Shown: piece by piece, positions 62,543 to 64,000 of the stretch
Layout of the letters: each line of letters opens with the position of its first letter
How positions within the stretch are numbered: the first letter of the stretch is position 1
Assembly (NCBI GenBank): GCA_001630475.1
Contig: KV419398.1
Coordinates: 719,825-783,824, forward strand
Length of the DNA stretch: 64,000 nt
Direction of reading: 5' to 3'
Source: Sistotremastrum niveocremeum HHB9708
Lineage: Eukaryota; Basidiomycota; Agaricomycetes; Sistotremastrales; Sistotremastraceae
Notes under the pieces: model-generated
The model's input: only the letters and a program-made list of their open reading frames with translations
What the model was told of the DNA's origin: nothing
Databases searched by the model: none
Translations under genes and position numbers: made by a program

Positions 62543-64000
62543 TTAGAAAGCAAACAAGGCTGCCTGTTTCCGACTCCCAAAGGAGTAAATGAACAATCCA
62601 CTTCCGAACAGACCAACAGTGATACCAATGCCGACTTGCACCATGCGCATGCCGATCTCGAGGCCATTCGAAAACTGATCTTGATCCCCTGAACGGTAGT
62701 TGTCTGACAGACCGCCTGCAGCAGATAAACCAGACTATGAAAAGTAAATCAGTTTCCGAAGCGAAATGAAAGACAGAAGGTGACATACCGGCACGAGGAA
62801 CAGCACGCCAGTAACCATAGAGGTGAACGCTGTACCACCGAAGACGCGCGAATACGCGTTTCCAAGAACACCAACCACGAAGGCGCCAATGGCTGACACG
62901 ACGTCGCTGCGGTTGAAGATGTAGTGATTGGCTGCTTTGTTGGCGGCGAATGAGGCACAACTGATGACGACCATGACGGGGAGCTGTTTGCTGAGGAGTG
63001 GCTGCTGGTTGTTGAGGGAACTGAGGATACTGAACATGGGGACCGTGATGAACAGAGTCCAGCCTGGGAAGGCACGTAACCACCAAGGATCAGCGGTGCT
63101 TCTGAGACATCCCGTGACGATGCTGCTTTCTGTCGATGAGACAGCAGTCGTGTTGGAGAACGTGAACGTTCCGTAGAAGTTGCCGTAGGGACTGGTCATA
63201 TTGCTGGAGCTGAAGTTGCCGTTGAGGATGGTGACAGCTGCGAGGCCGGCGGTGGCTGCAGCTTGGCGATGTCGAGCATGGGAGTCGATGAGGAGATAAA
63301 GATCCGAGCCGATGGTGAGGCCGAATCCCAGGAATAGGGAGTAGATGATAGCGTAGACCATGCGGACACTACCACAAACGATATTCTTGGAGGCCAGCTC
63401 CAGAGAACTGCACACTGTGGAAACAAGTCAGTCTATGTTTCGGATGATAGAAAATGTGAGACATACGGATAAGATATCCGGGAAGGATGAGCACGACACC
63501 GGCGGAAGAAATGGCGTTGTAGCAGAAAATACCGGAGGGAATGCTTGAAAGCGCTCGGGCTACGAATGAAACCATAATCGCGACAGAGATCCTGGAAAGA
63601 TATCAACGAATGTCTCAGACGAGAAGAATAGGACGTACTCAAAGACATTCGCATACAAGGCACTCTTGGTGGCTGCCCGCAGCTGTAAGAAGGCCAAAAA
63701 TGCACCAGCAGCGCCGGCAATCCACATGTCGATAAAGGATCCACCAAATGCGAGAGGGCAGATCAAAGCCGCGCAGAAGAAGGAGAGTAGACACTTGATG
63801 GCGATGCCGTACTGGGGCTTCGCTCTTAACAAGTTGTGGAGCTTTTGCATGCCTTCTTCGGCACCTATCTCGTCGTGGACGACTTGACGATAGATGGTAT
63901 GGACTTTGTGAAGCTTGCCGAGGGCGAGACCACCGCCGGCTTTGACGAAGTGGGTGTCGGATCCTTTTGATTCTTGGTCGCCGAATGATGCAATGACAAC
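62543..64000 (-). CDS. Prm10/ThrE-type (DUF1212) membrane transporter, C-terminal part, runs off the window
   Basis: The 5' end lies beyond 64000. Visible exons: 64000-63639, 63591-63467, 63414-62789 and 62734-62543. The protein shows the ThrE (threonine/serine exporter) domain: DEIGAEEGMQKLHNLL, then membrane segments (LLSFFCAALICPLAFGG, MWIAGAAGAFLAFLQLRA, FCYNAISSAGVVLILPGYLI, RMVYAIIYSLFLGFGLTIGS) and a second half (LPVMVVISCASFAANKAANH, SAIGAFVVGVLGNAYSRVFG, TSMVTGVLFLVPSGLSAAGG, MVQVGIGITVGLFGSGLF). About ten membrane helices in two halves match yeast Prm10 and its relatives. In bacteria the domain exports threonine and serine; the fungal substrate is unknown. Confidence 0.88.

Noticed and set aside
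1-64000. CRISPR array, rRNA or tRNA genes
   Set aside because: No regularly spaced direct repeats and no convincing RNA-gene sequence were seen in a fungal nuclear context.

Overview
The window looks like nuclear DNA of a filamentous basidiomycete, most likely an Agaricomycete. Genes are split by many short (about 50-60 base) GT-AG introns, two introns are GC-AG, and the gene families present (GH79 glucuronidase with a GPI-type tail, basidiomycete-style caspase-domain protein, Ste6-type ABC exporters, integrase-core fossils) fit that group. No function was confirmed by a database search; all calls rest on motifs read from the sequence and hand-built exon models whose reading frames close.

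The left half, 1 to about 32,000, is a gene-poor relic zone. It holds two fossil fragments of an integrase-core gene (about 690-1750 and 2341-2700), several badly decayed pieces of ABCB/Ste6-type transporter genes (clusters near 11.4-13.1, 16.8-17.2, 24.1-26.6 and 30.1-30.3 kb), and five copies of a roughly 400-base dispersed repeat carrying Pol III A-box and B-box-like motifs. One apparently intact four-exon gene of unknown function (20060-22819, 866 aa) stands as an island inside this zone.

From about 32,285 the picture changes sharply to a dense block of intact genes. In order: GH79 glycoside hydrolase (-), FHA-domain nuclear protein (-), Nudix/DUF4743 hydrolase (-), MIC10 (+, divergent from the Nudix gene with 41 bases between start codons), CinA C-terminal-like amidase (+), Sm D1 (+), a four-helix membrane protein (-), an F-box-like protein (-), eIF2 beta (-), a caspase-domain protein whose catalytic His is replaced by Leu (+), ATP synthase gamma (+), CAF-1 subunit p60/Cac2 (+), phosphoinositide phospholipase C (+), a small proline-rich conserved protein (-), and a Prm10/ThrE-type membrane transporter running off the right edge (-).

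Most genes on the right are single-copy housekeeping functions (splicing, translation initiation, mitochondrial ATP synthesis and cristae shape, chromatin assembly, phosphoinositide signalling), and nothing indicates that they form a cluster with a shared task. The most unusual items are the caspase-like protein with a YYAGLG motif, the repeat family with two copies differing at about two positions while their flanks are diverged, the repeated decay of Ste6-type exporters, and the FHA protein with internal TP-hydrophobic-F repeats.
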